Assembly (NCBI GenBank): GCA_050633785.1
Contig: JBOEHE010000039.1
Span: forward strand, 45,405-109,404
Source of the DNA: CALKZN01 sp050633785
GTDB lineage: Bacteria > Pseudomonadota > Gammaproteobacteria > Arenicellales > Arenicellaceae
Direction: 5' to 3'
Length of the DNA: 64,000 nt
Shown here: positions 52,167-60,724 of the stretch, piece after piece
Layout: every line of letters begins with the position of its first letter
Numbering within the stretch: position 1 is the first letter of the stretch
Position numbers and translations under genes: made by a program
Notes under the pieces: model-generated
The model's database searches: none
The model's input: the letters and a program-made list of their open reading frames with translations, nothing else
What the model was told of the DNA's origin: nothing

Positions 52167-52793
52167 TTACGGCGCTACCACGTCTAAATCGTAGCTTACG
52201 GAGCAGCCATAAAAACGTATTGCTGCGGTGAAAGGAGGGGTTATAAACCCTCCTACTGAATCAGAAACCTGGAAGAATACGTACATCGTATAAAAGTATT
52301 GGTCATTATCTATAGTTGTATGAGCGAATGAACTTGTGGTTTTTGCTTCCAGCCCTGAAGCACTTCCGGTCGTTGTCAATAGTAAATCTGATGTTAAAAC
52401 CTGTTCGTTGATAATGGATGTTCGTGGCCTGCGTTCAAGTGCTGCGCTTGATGCAAACCCAAAATTGAAGTTTGCATCTTGGTCGTCAACATAACAGCTT
52501 AGCGATTTCAAAACAGCGCCTTGTGGTAGATCAAGAGGTGTACTTAATCCTGCTGAGGCGTTAAGTGAAGAATTCAGAAATTCAAAATACTGTCCAACAT
52601 TTCTGAAGAACCCTTGGTTGTTAAAGGCAATATCATACTGTCCTCCGGTGTAGTTCTTGGTAATTGTGATGGTGGTAAGTTTTGCACTGATGCCACCAAG
52701 CGGAACGACTGCAACTCTGTTATGTGAAAACGAAAAACTTGAAATGGACAGTGCCCCAATCAAAAAGACAACGGCTCTAAAGGTGTTATTCAT
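52167..52793 (-). CDS. Exported protein of unknown function
   Basis: A 208-residue protein with a signal peptide ('IGALSISSFSFS' then 'HNRVAVVPLGG'). The mature part is beta-rich and polar, with two Cys ('LSCYVDDQ' and 'FYGCSVSYD') that could pair. 'NNQGFFRNVGQYFEFL' and 'AVLKSLSCYVDDQDANFNFGF' resemble secreted beta-sandwich proteins, but no family is recognised. It stands alone between terminators. Confidence 0.65.
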   Translation of the reverse strand: MNNTFRAVVFLIGALSISSFSFSHNRVAVVPLGGISAKLTTITITKNYTGGQYDIAFNNQGFFRNVGQYFEFLNSSLNASAGLSTPLDLPQGAVLKSLSCYVDDQDANFNFGFASSAALERRPRTSIINEQVLTSDLLLTTTGSASGLEAKTTSSFAHTTIDNDQYFYTMYVFFQVSDSVGGFITPPFTAAIRFYGCSVSYDLDVVAP

Positions 52794-53239
52794 TATAGCT
52801 ATCCTCTTGGAAATGCGAATTAGTAAAATTCACGTTTAGTAGTGTTTGTAATTGACGTAAGCGTCACAAGAGAACATATCCAGCAGTCACTTGCTATGTA
52901 TATTTTGTCCAATTCAATATCCCAGAGTAAGTAAGGCCGTCTAACTTTCTATCGCTTCGCAATACGATACCGTTTAAATCTTGTCTTATAATACTGGTAC
53001 TTGCCAAGGTTATGCGTCTCTGATGTTTATATCAAGTTTAATTACTGGTCGGATTGGTAGACGCCTTGGTTGTTAATCATCAACTATTGTATTGAAAGTG
53101 GGGGGCTGTCAGTGTGAATAAATGTAGGACTTTGCTGGTGAAGGGGTATTGAGGGGTAAAATCGTGAATAAAAAGAGCCAAGAAATAGCCAGGCATTGAT
53201 GTTCAACAAATCAATGCCTGGCCTGTGAGGGCAGGGAGT
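52794..53239. other. Intergenic region of 446 bp
   Basis: Upstream of the exported protein and downstream of the phosphatase, both on the minus strand. It contains the terminator at 53189-53221; the rest shows no reading frame. Confidence 0.4.
53189..53221 (-). terminator. Terminator of the acid phosphatase gene
   Basis: CCAGGCATTGAT (53189-53200) pairs perfectly with ATCAATGCCTGG (53210-53221). On the minus strand the stem is followed by a T-rich tract, 19 bp after the stop codon at 53240. Confidence 0.85.
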
Positions 53240-54079
53240 TTATTTATCCCAGGATAATCTGCTCGCTGCTTTCATGAATATTTCTCGGTTTTTATCATTG
53301 GCAGGAGGTTCTGAGTCGCCGAAAATTGCTTTTATCCAGTGCCCATCTGTAGGGTTAGGGAAAACAATATAGCGGTTGCCATATTGATCTTTTTCTTCTT
53401 CCATCTTGGCCAGGCGTTCATCAACATCTTTGGTATAAAACTTGCGGCTGAAATCGTTGAGGTTGTCACCAAGAAAAACAATGATGTCATGAGTTTCTGC
53501 AATTTTAGATTGTGGCTTTTGCTTGTTTGATGTTTCTCTGAGAACTGTTAGATGATCCGTATCTGCGTTAGGTAGTTTCGCCAGTTTGATATGTTGCATA
53601 GCGTAATCATAGGTCTTTTCTCCCTGATTGCGGCTGGTAACGTAAAAAACTTCAATCTGGTTTTCCTGACAGAATTTGAAAAAGTCAGCAGCTCCAGGCG
53701 CCAGCACCATTTGGTTTTCTGGAATCCATTCGTCCCAGATATTGTCATCGAAAAAATCTTTTCTTTGTTTGACTAATGTCCCCCAATAACGCAGTGGCAA
53801 TAACACGGTGTCATCAAGGTCAGTGACAACCGCTAAAGGTCGATCACCTGCTTTTCTGTTGGTTATGGCTTTTTGCACCTGTTTTTTTGCTAATGAGTAA
53901 CCTTGATAATAAAGTGCTCGATATTCTGCGGCGGTTTGTTTCCAGGCAACCGCTGCAATGTACTGGTTGTTGGTGCCGTTCTCAGAAGGCCCAAGAAGAT
54001 TCGTTGAACCTTGTTCTTGAGCAGAAGTTGCGCAACCACTTATTAAAGCGAATAGCATTAAATAATATGTTTTTTTCAT
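53240..54079 (-). CDS. 5'-nucleotidase / acid phosphatase lipoprotein, e(P4) family
   Basis: A 279-residue HAD-superfamily lipoprotein: lipobox 'LISGC' with Cys16, then the catalytic 'DLDDT' (Asp87 and Asp89) and later 'VTSRNQGE' and 'GDNLNDF'. 'WDEWIPENQMVLAPGAADFFKFC' is typical of the Haemophilus e(P4) type, which dephosphorylates NMN and nucleotides at the outer membrane. Its length matches that family. It may help take up nucleotides or nicotinamide riboside. Confidence 0.9.
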   Translation of the reverse strand: MKKTYYLMLFALISGCATSAQEQGSTNLLGPSENGTNNQYIAAVAWKQTAAEYRALYYQGYSLAKKQVQKAITNRKAGDRPLAVVTDLDDTVLLPLRYWGTLVKQRKDFFDDNIWDEWIPENQMVLAPGAADFFKFCQENQIEVFYVTSRNQGEKTYDYAMQHIKLAKLPNADTDHLTVLRETSNKQKPQSKIAETHDIIVFLGDNLNDFSRKFYTKDVDERLAKMEEEKDQYGNRYIVFPNPTDGHWIKAIFGDSEPPANDKNREIFMKAASRLSWDK

Positions 54080-54216
54080 GATTTTACCTTTTTATAGTTA
54101 CTTTATTTGTCTGCATAGTGACTAATTCAGGCAATTGCCTGACGTATAAATATGCAATTAATAGTGTAAGTTAACTTCAGTAAAATTATGTTTTGAAGTA
54201 CTCGGTATGTACCAAA

Positions 54217-54252
54217 GAAAGTGCAGGGCTGTTGCGGTTGCTCTGCACTTTC
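54217..54252. terminator. Terminator of the EamA transporter gene
   Basis: GAAAGTGCAG (54217-54226) pairs with CTGCACTTTC (54243-54252). It lies just after the stop of the minus-strand gene ending at 54262 and upstream of the phosphatase gene. Confidence 0.7.
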
Positions 54253-54261
54253 TACAGATAG

Positions 54262-55182
54262 CTAAGCTTTATCGGTTGAATGCGTTTTTTTGAGACTGCG
54301 TTGTTGAGAGATTATAACGCCCAGGAACATCAGAGCGCAGCCTGTCAGGCCTCGAATCGACATGGTTTCCTGCAACAGCAACCAGCCTCCCAGCAAAGCA
54401 AATACGGCTTCCAGGCTGAATATTATGGTGGCATGTGAGGCTGGTACTTTCCTCTGGGCAACAACTTGCAGAGTATACGCTACAGCGGTTGATAAAATAC
54501 CGGTATACAGCAAGGCCGGTAGCGCTAGATACAAGGCATGTCGGTCGACAGTTTCAATTACTAAACTGATGATGAGGCTCAATACACCGCAAATCGAAAA
54601 TTGGATGATGGATAGTTTGATCGGATCTGCTCTGGGAGCATAGCGACCTATCGTCAGGATATGCAGAGCCCAGAAGACTGCGCCCAACAATTGCAGAAAA
54701 TCACCATAAGATATGGTTAGATTGCCTTTGATGCTCAATAAAGATAAACCGATAAGAGCCAGAATGGCTCCTACCCAGGTTGCGGAGCTGGTTTTTTGTT
54801 TGAACAGCAAGCCAATTATTGGCACTAGAATAATATACAGGCTGGTAATGAAGCCGGCATTGCCCACACTGGTATAAAGAAGTCCGGTTTGTTGCAGGGT
54901 TGCCGCAACAAACAATACACAGCCAATAATGATGCCACCTTTTACCGGGCTTGAGTCTGTTGCGCTTTGCGAGGTTTGTGATTGAGGTAGTGCTTTTCTG
55001 GAAAAGAAACGTAGAGCAGGTGCCATTAATGCCAATGAAACAGCCCCCAGTAAAAATCGCGCACCATTGAAAGTGAATGGGCCTATATGGTCCATGCCAG
55101 CGCGTTGGGCGACAAAAGCCATTCCCCAGATTGCGGCAACAATGAGTAGTAAAATATCAGAACGATTGTTTTTAAACAGCAT
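54262..55182 (-). CDS. DMT-superfamily (EamA) transporter
   Basis: A 306-residue membrane protein with ten helices in two EamA repeats, starting 'DILLLIVAAIWGMAFVAQRAGMDHIGPFTFNGARFLLG' and with the second repeat 'LLQLLGAVFWALHILTIGRYAP'. The 'HATIIFSLEAVFALLGGWLLLQE' end is characteristic of RhaT/EamA-type drug/metabolite exporters. The substrate cannot be told. Confidence 0.9.
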   Translation of the reverse strand: MLFKNNRSDILLLIVAAIWGMAFVAQRAGMDHIGPFTFNGARFLLGAVSLALMAPALRFFSRKALPQSQTSQSATDSSPVKGGIIIGCVLFVAATLQQTGLLYTSVGNAGFITSLYIILVPIIGLLFKQKTSSATWVGAILALIGLSLLSIKGNLTISYGDFLQLLGAVFWALHILTIGRYAPRADPIKLSIIQFSICGVLSLIISLVIETVDRHALYLALPALLYTGILSTAVAYTLQVVAQRKVPASHATIIFSLEAVFALLGGWLLLQETMSIRGLTGCALMFLGVIISQQRSLKKTHSTDKA

Positions 55183-55405
55183 CTTTTTTCTCTCTTAACT
55201 TTTTGATTTTTTTAGTGAATGCCACAAAACTGTCATTATGTTTCTCCTGAGATAGCAATTAGGCAATATAACTATGCATATGCTACACAATGTAGTCTTT
55301 TTATTGGCTTACAAGCTTAATAAACTTGTCCTTACGTGTTTCCGAGACACGATGTTTTAAAGATGTTTTAAATCAAAAATAATAGATATGAGAGAGGAGA
55401 TTTCT

Positions 55406-56308
55406 ATGAGTGATTATAAGCTAAAAATGGCTGGTGTGGTACTGGCCAGTGCGATGAGTACCACTGCTGTTCAAGCGGCTGATAGCTTGGATGGTTTCTA
55501 TGCCCAAGTGCGTATCGGCATTCAACATGAGAATAACGGTGATGGTGCTGAGAGTGATACGACGATTGAAAGTTTTGCATCGCGTATTGGTTACAACACC
55601 GAGAAAGATCTGGGCAATGGTTTGACAGGTTTTGGTCGTTTGGAATTTCAAATTGACGCAGAAGACAGTGATGCTGATCCTGACACTGGTGTTCGTGACA
55701 CAACTAAAATCCGATTGGGTTATGCAGGCATCAAAGGTGGTTTTGGCAGCATCCGTCTCGGTCAGGATTACCATACGTTCTATAACTACTCTGTGGCCCC
55801 AATCGATATCCCATGGTGGTTCTCTGGTATTGGTCTGGTGCAATACGTTGGTCGTACTGGTGATGGTTTGACTTATACCAATACTATCGGTGGTTTCAGC
55901 TTTGGTGCCACGGCTTACTTGGAGTCAGGTGACGCCGATGACGGTTTTGAATTTGGTGCTTCTTATGATTTTGGACCCATTCAGATAGCGGCTGCCTCTC
56001 GTGATTTGGACAGCTTTACTGATGCCTTGACCGCTTTTACGGTTTCAGGCAAAGCGGGTGGTGTTGGCATGGGAATAACCTTCCAGGATCAAGGCGATAG
56101 TGATGGATATGAAGGGAATATCAGCTATGGCCCAGCGTATCTTCAATTCGGTGAAACCAATGATCAGAGTGCATTTACGCTTGGCTATACCCTGGATATT
56201 GGTCCAAAAACATTAATGTGGTTTGAGTTGTATCGTCAGGAAGCGGGTGCTGATGAAGTTGATGACAACGTCACTGCGATTGCAACACTGAAATACAATA
56301 TTTTTTAG
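55406..56308 (+). CDS. Gram-negative general porin
   Basis: A 300-residue outer-membrane porin: signal peptide to 'AVQAAD', then strands 'GFYAQVRIGIQHENNGD', 'RIGYNTEKDLGNGLTGFGRLEFQI', 'IRLGYAGIKGGFGSIRLGQDYHTFYNY' and a terminal Phe in 'LKYNIF'. The 'GGFGSIRLGQ' segment leads into the constriction loop of 16-stranded porins, though the protein is a little short for that class. ATG 55406 follows GAGGAG; an ATG 18 bases upstream is less likely. Confidence 0.88.
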   Translation: MSDYKLKMAGVVLASAMSTTAVQAADSLDGFYAQVRIGIQHENNGDGAESDTTIESFASRIGYNTEKDLGNGLTGFGRLEFQIDAEDSDADPDTGVRDTTKIRLGYAGIKGGFGSIRLGQDYHTFYNYSVAPIDIPWWFSGIGLVQYVGRTGDGLTYTNTIGGFSFGATAYLESGDADDGFEFGASYDFGPIQIAAASRDLDSFTDALTAFTVSGKAGGVGMGITFQDQGDSDGYEGNISYGPAYLQFGETNDQSAFTLGYTLDIGPKTLMWFELYRQEAGADEVDDNVTAIATLKYNIF

Positions 56309-56322
56309 TTCTCTATATGGAA

Positions 56323-56350
56323 AAACCGGTAAAGGAAGACCGGTTTCTTT
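56323..56350 (+). terminator. Terminator of the porin gene
   Basis: AAACCGGT (56323-56330) pairs with ACCGGTTT (56339-56346), followed by a T-rich tract, 15 bp after the porin stop. Confidence 0.75.
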
Positions 56351-56549
56351 CATATTTTATGTGTGAGATTTTGTCGATGTCGTCAGCAGAATAGACTTTG
56401 TGGTTAGAAACAGAGCATGCTAACGACATTTTTTTATTTTATACGTGCTAAGCTTTGCTGTATAAAATACCAGTTAAAGAGCGCAGTAAAAAGTTCAATC
56501 AGATGATGAAGTCTCACTCACCCGCAGTTTTAGTATAAAGAGAGTATTT

Positions 56550-57323
56550 ATGTCACAGAGTAAACCTGTTCTTATCGCCGAGAATATCCATAAAAAATTT
56601 GGTGATTTGCACGTGTTAAAAGGGGTATCGTTAGAAGCAAATAAAGGCGATGTGGTTTCAATTTTAGGCAGTTCGGGGTCGGGGAAAAGTACGTTTTTGC
56701 GTTGCATTAACTTTCTGGAAATGCCGGAGCAGGGGCGGATTGTAGTTGGTGACCAGGAAGTGATTTGTCAGTTGAATGCTGCTGGTAAATCAGTTGTACC
56801 GGAACGCAAGAAGATTGACAGCATGCGAACCCAGCTTGGCATGGTTTTTCAGGGCTTTAACTTATGGTCACACATGACTATTTTGCAAAATGTCATGGAA
56901 GGCCCAGTACAAGTTCAGAATCGTCCTAAAGCAGAAGTTCGGGATGAAGCCATGGTCTATCTGGAAAAAGTCGGCATGGCTAATAAGGCCAGCAATTATC
57001 CATCTCAGTTATCGGGAGGACAGAAACAAAGAGTCGCCATAGCGCGTGCTTTGGCGATGCAGCCACAAGTTTTACTGTTTGACGAACCTACTTCAGCGCT
57101 TGACCCTGAACTGGTTGGCGAAGTTCTTAAAGTTATCCAGGGTTTGGCGGAAGAAGGTAGAACAATGCTGGTTGTCACCCATGAAATGGGTTTTGCCCGT
57201 GAAGTATCTAATCGTGTTGTATTTCTCCATCTAGGGCAAATTGAAGAGCAGGGAACACCGGAAGAAGTATTTGATAACAGCAAGTCTGAACGGGTACGTG
57301 AATTTATATCGTGTACTATATAA
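56550..57323 (+). CDS. Amino acid ABC transporter ATP-binding protein (HisP/ArtP-like), orphan
   Basis: A 257-residue ATPase with Walker A 'GSSGSGKST', the polar amino acid subfamily insertion 'RKKIDSMRTQLGMVFQGFNLWSHMTILQNV', signature 'LSGGQKQRVAIARAL', Walker B 'VLLFDEPTSALDPE' and the switch His in 'VVTHEMGF'. It belongs to the histidine/arginine/polar amino acid uptake class. No permease or binding-protein gene is adjacent, which is unusual; the partners must lie elsewhere in the genome. Confidence 0.9.
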   Translation: MSQSKPVLIAENIHKKFGDLHVLKGVSLEANKGDVVSILGSSGSGKSTFLRCINFLEMPEQGRIVVGDQEVICQLNAAGKSVVPERKKIDSMRTQLGMVFQGFNLWSHMTILQNVMEGPVQVQNRPKAEVRDEAMVYLEKVGMANKASNYPSQLSGGQKQRVAIARALAMQPQVLLFDEPTSALDPELVGEVLKVIQGLAEEGRTMLVVTHEMGFAREVSNRVVFLHLGQIEEQGTPEEVFDNSKSERVREFISCTI

Positions 57324-57360
57324 ACGTGTTGTTGCAAGCTTGTTGATAATTTATAGACTG

Positions 57361-57403
57361 CAATCTCAAGGTTTCAACTTATTCTGTTGAAACCTTGAGA
57401 TTG
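57361..57403. terminator. Perfect 18-bp hairpin between convergent genes
   Basis: CAATCTCAAGGTTTCAAC (57361-57378) and its exact complement (57386-57403) enclose a 7-nt loop. It separates the ABC ATPase (+) and the protease (-) and most likely terminates both. Confidence 0.85.
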
Positions 57404-57448
57404 GTACTAAAAAGTGCTTTCTACTCAAATGCGGATGGCAGCATTTGT

Positions 57449-58873
57449 TTAAGGCCGTTCTGCCAGCTGTAAAGCTCTATAGGCATCCAAACGTTTAACC
57501 GATGATCCATTGCTTAAAGTGATTGTTTTTGCCGATCTCAGCAGCACATCACGCACATTATGAGCGGAGTAAGATGGTTTCAGGTTCAGTACCAATGCAG
57601 CAACTGCAGAGACCATAGGTGTTGCAAAAGACGTTCCACTGACTTTCTCAACCTTAGTGGGAGAAATTATAGCCTGTAGATTGTCGGCTGGTGCCCAGAT
57701 ATCAATCGCTGTGCCAGTGGCCGTACCAGTCTGGTTATCTTCCACCCAGAGTTGTGTGCCGGCATTGTTGAGTCCACCGACAATAATGATGTTGTTGAAA
57801 CCTGCCATCCAGTCACCGACACCACGGGAATTACGTGTTTTTCGATCGTTTCCGGCTCCTATTACAATGAGGACTCCCTTGTTCTGAGCTTGTTTGAATG
57901 CGGTATAAAGCTCATCATTGCGTGCAATGTCGATAACCGATTGACTGATATTGATGACTCGCAATCTTGGGTTGCTGAGCCAATAGGTGATCGCTTTGGC
58001 CAGATTGCCTGCGTCCATGCCCAGGCTACCACCCAGAAATTTTCCTTCTGCTCTTGCTGGCAATAACTCAACACCACCATACAAACTTCCATCAGCCCTT
58101 AAAAAGGGCCCTGCAATACCCGAAATGCCGATATTATTGTTTCGGGTGGCGCTGATTATTGAGGCAACGCCAGTGCCATGAAAGCCAAAGACGGGTGGAG
58201 GAGACAGCTTTCCTTCTGAGTTTGAACTTTCAAAACCGGGAAACAGATCAGGTCGTATGGGCAAATCGGGATGGTGGAAGAAACCATCATCAACCACTAA
58301 AACAGCAGGCCAGCCGGTCGTGTTGGGTGTTTTTGTCTGCCATCTTTGTCTGAAGTGGGTCCATGCTGCTGGAACACCGACCGCTGCAAAAGGTATTTTA
58401 TCGACATTGGCATCACCTGCGGGAACATCAACAGGGCCTGGATCGGGGGTATCTGAATTGGCTATAGGCTCACTGAAACAGACCTCGATATCCGCACCAT
58501 CGCCTCTTTCAGTAATAAAGGCTTGTTGGCGTTCAATAGATACCTGACCGCTGGCGAATAAACCTTTGAATGAATTTGATGTGGAGTTTGCTGCAATGGT
58601 GGCTGTTATCGTTGTTCCTCCGATGGGTGTGTAGCTCAAAACCATATCAGTGTTCTCAAGGTTTTTTATGAATTCTATAACCAGAGGCCCTTGAGCAACA
58701 ATTCCTTTCATGGGTTTCGCTGAAGGTCCGCTGTCGTTGGGAACTACGTTCAGAACATTTCTACCAATGTTATATTTTTTACAGAAACTGTCAATCGACG
58801 TAGCGCAACCTGACAGTAGAAACAGCGTGCTCAGGTTGATTGTGACAAGGTTTATTTTCGTTATTTTTCTCAT
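57449..58873 (-). CDS. Subtilisin-like (S8) serine protease lipoprotein
   Basis: A 474-residue lipoprotein (lipobox 'LLSGC', Cys23). After a beta-rich N-terminal part (about 40-135), an S8 protease domain follows: Asp in 'LVVDDGFFHHPDL' (Asp195 or 196), His232 in 'FHGTGVASI', the oxyanion Asn342 in 'GAGND' and Ser415 in 'GTSFATPM'. All catalytic residues are present. It is probably anchored to the outer membrane and acts in the periplasm or at the surface. No immunity or substrate gene is recognisable beside it. Confidence 0.9.
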   Translation of the reverse strand: MRKITKINLVTINLSTLFLLSGCATSIDSFCKKYNIGRNVLNVVPNDSGPSAKPMKGIVAQGPLVIEFIKNLENTDMVLSYTPIGGTTITATIAANSTSNSFKGLFASGQVSIERQQAFITERGDGADIEVCFSEPIANSDTPDPGPVDVPAGDANVDKIPFAAVGVPAAWTHFRQRWQTKTPNTTGWPAVLVVDDGFFHHPDLPIRPDLFPGFESSNSEGKLSPPPVFGFHGTGVASIISATRNNNIGISGIAGPFLRADGSLYGGVELLPARAEGKFLGGSLGMDAGNLAKAITYWLSNPRLRVINISQSVIDIARNDELYTAFKQAQNKGVLIVIGAGNDRKTRNSRGVGDWMAGFNNIIIVGGLNNAGTQLWVEDNQTGTATGTAIDIWAPADNLQAIISPTKVEKVSGTSFATPMVSAVAALVLNLKPSYSAHNVRDVLLRSAKTITLSNGSSVKRLDAYRALQLAERP

Positions 58874-59552
58874 GTATAAATCCTAATTTAATTGTAAATG
58901 TACTCGAAAATTCCAAAGCCCCACTTGGATATCGTTCTACAATTAAATTTGAACTGCACACTCTATTCTTCTTTTCCTAATGCTTTGGAGGTTCTTATAA
59001 ATCCACCGAATTGCATCTAAGCATCGTTGATTTATAGTATTAGCGTACTCTGGCTGAAAGTGAGTAACAACCAATTAAAACTTGCAAAATCAAGCAAAAA
59101 ATCACTGAACCTGTTGTTAAGTAAATTTTAAACTGATTGTAGAAGTCTTGCTTGGGCAGAGCAGCAGACTGGACGACTAGTCTTTTTGAACACTAGCTAT
59201 TTTTTGCAAAAAGTTAAATGGAAAGTATTTTTATGCCTATAACTTTAGTTAATCGATAACTTATTGACTGAATTGCTAACTGTCTGTTTTTTATGAAATA
59301 TTTGGAATGACATATGAATGGTTTATAACTTAATTTATAGAGAGGTGATGTTTAAGAATTAGTGTGTAGAAGGAAATTAATAATAATCAATCTGTTATGG
59401 CTACCTTTGATAGTGGCATGATTTCTGCTTTTAAAACCTTTGTAGATTATAAATTTCAACACTTTTTAGTTTGTATAAGACTCCAAAGTCAGTTCGAGGC
59501 AGTGAATCTACATCGTATTGAAAAATGATGATTAATTTCTGGGGGATTCAGA
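58874..59552. other. Intergenic region of 679 bp
   Basis: Very AT-rich region between the protease (-) and the TAXI gene (+). It holds the sigma-54 type promoter at 59414-59429. The rest has no reading frame, and sites for the activator upstream could not be identified by eye. Confidence 0.45.
59414..59429 (+). promoter_or_regulatory. Sigma-54 (-24/-12) promoter candidate before the TAXI gene
   Basis: TGGCATGATTTCTGCT matches the consensus TGGCACGRNNNTTGCW at all but two positions, with the invariant GG and GC exactly ten bases apart. Transcription would start near 59441, about 110 bp before the TTG start of the TAXI gene. A sigma-54 activator is encoded two genes downstream. Confidence 0.65.
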
Positions 59553-60623
59553 TTGAAAGCAATAAAATTAAAATTTCTGGTCGCTGGCATCACTGCTGGC
59601 TCAATTTTACTTTCTGGTATTGTGCAAGCAGAACAAACACTGACTTTTAGGATAGGGACTGGAGGTGCTGGGGGAACTTATTATCCTGTCGGCAGCACGA
59701 TTGCTACGGCGATTTCAGAGCCTGAAGAAACGAAGTCATGTGATCAGGTGGCTATGTGTGGAGTCAGGGGGGTGACTGCGACTGCTTTGGTCACAAAAGC
59801 CTCGGTACAGAATGTGACTGAAGTGCAGGCGGGTTTGATGGAAAGCGGTATTGTTGATGCAGCTACATTGCATTTTGCTTATAAGGGGATTAAAAAATTC
59901 AAAAATGACAAAAAGGAAGATATACGAGTTATTGCCAATTTATATCCTGAAGATTTGCATTTGGTTTTACCGAAAGGTTCGAAGATAAAGGGTTTAGCAG
60001 ATCTCTATGGTAAACGTGTTGGTATAGCTCAAGCGGGTTCAGGTACACAGAGTTCAGTTGAATTGATATTGGCAAGTTACGGAATAGACCGTAGCAATAT
60101 TGAAGAGTTTGAATTGAATCAAACAGAGACTGCAAAGCTTATGGCAGCAGGCAAGTTAGATGCTTATTTCTATGCGGCAGGCACGCCTGTATCTACTATT
60201 AGCAAGTTGGCTGAAGACAGTGGGGTTGAACTTTATTCGTTCTCTGATGAAGAAGTACGACAGGCGAATAAGGCTGTGCCATATTATATCCCATCTACAA
60301 TTAAAGCCGGTGTTTACCCAGGTGTTGATTACGATGTTAAAACCTTGGCTGTCAGTGCCATGTTGGTAACACATACTAACCAACCTGAAGATTTGATTTA
60401 CAATATAGTGCGGACTATGTGGGGTGAGAGGTCACGTTTTTTGTTTGATAATGGACATCGAAAAGCAAAAGTTATCACTTTAGATAGTGCTTTAAATGGT
60501 CTTGATGGTATTGGTGTACCATTGCATCCTGGGGCCGAGAAATTCTATAAACGCGCTTGCTTGTTCACGGTTCCCAGATCTGAAAATACCTTGCAGCGTT
60601 TCCCTATCGTTTGTGGTAGATAG
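59553..60623 (+). CDS. TAXI family TRAP-type solute-binding protein
   Basis: A 356-residue periplasmic protein with signal peptide ('ILLSGIVQAEQ') and the TAXI N-terminus 'FRIGTGGAGGTYYPVGSTIATAI'. Later come 'GLMESGIVDAATLHFAYKG', 'LYPEDLHLVLPKGSKIKGLADLYGKRVGIAQAGSGT' and 'DAYFYAAGTP'. It begins at TTG 59553, with GGGGGA 7 bases upstream; no better start exists. TAXI proteins feed TRAP transporters that take up organic acids or amino acids such as glutamate. No permease is encoded here; instead a two-component system follows, so it may act as a signal-input protein. Confidence 0.9.
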   Translation: MKAIKLKFLVAGITAGSILLSGIVQAEQTLTFRIGTGGAGGTYYPVGSTIATAISEPEETKSCDQVAMCGVRGVTATALVTKASVQNVTEVQAGLMESGIVDAATLHFAYKGIKKFKNDKKEDIRVIANLYPEDLHLVLPKGSKIKGLADLYGKRVGIAQAGSGTQSSVELILASYGIDRSNIEEFELNQTETAKLMAAGKLDAYFYAAGTPVSTISKLAEDSGVELYSFSDEEVRQANKAVPYYIPSTIKAGVYPGVDYDVKTLAVSAMLVTHTNQPEDLIYNIVRTMWGERSRFLFDNGHRKAKVITLDSALNGLDGIGVPLHPGAEKFYKRACLFTVPRSENTLQRFPIVCGR

Positions 60624-60724
60624 CTTTGTAGATGAGGCCGTAATGTAGTGATTATATTTTATAGCGTTTTGATAAAAATATATTAACCTTAAAACTGAAC
60701 CTCTCAAAACTATTTTATTTAAGT

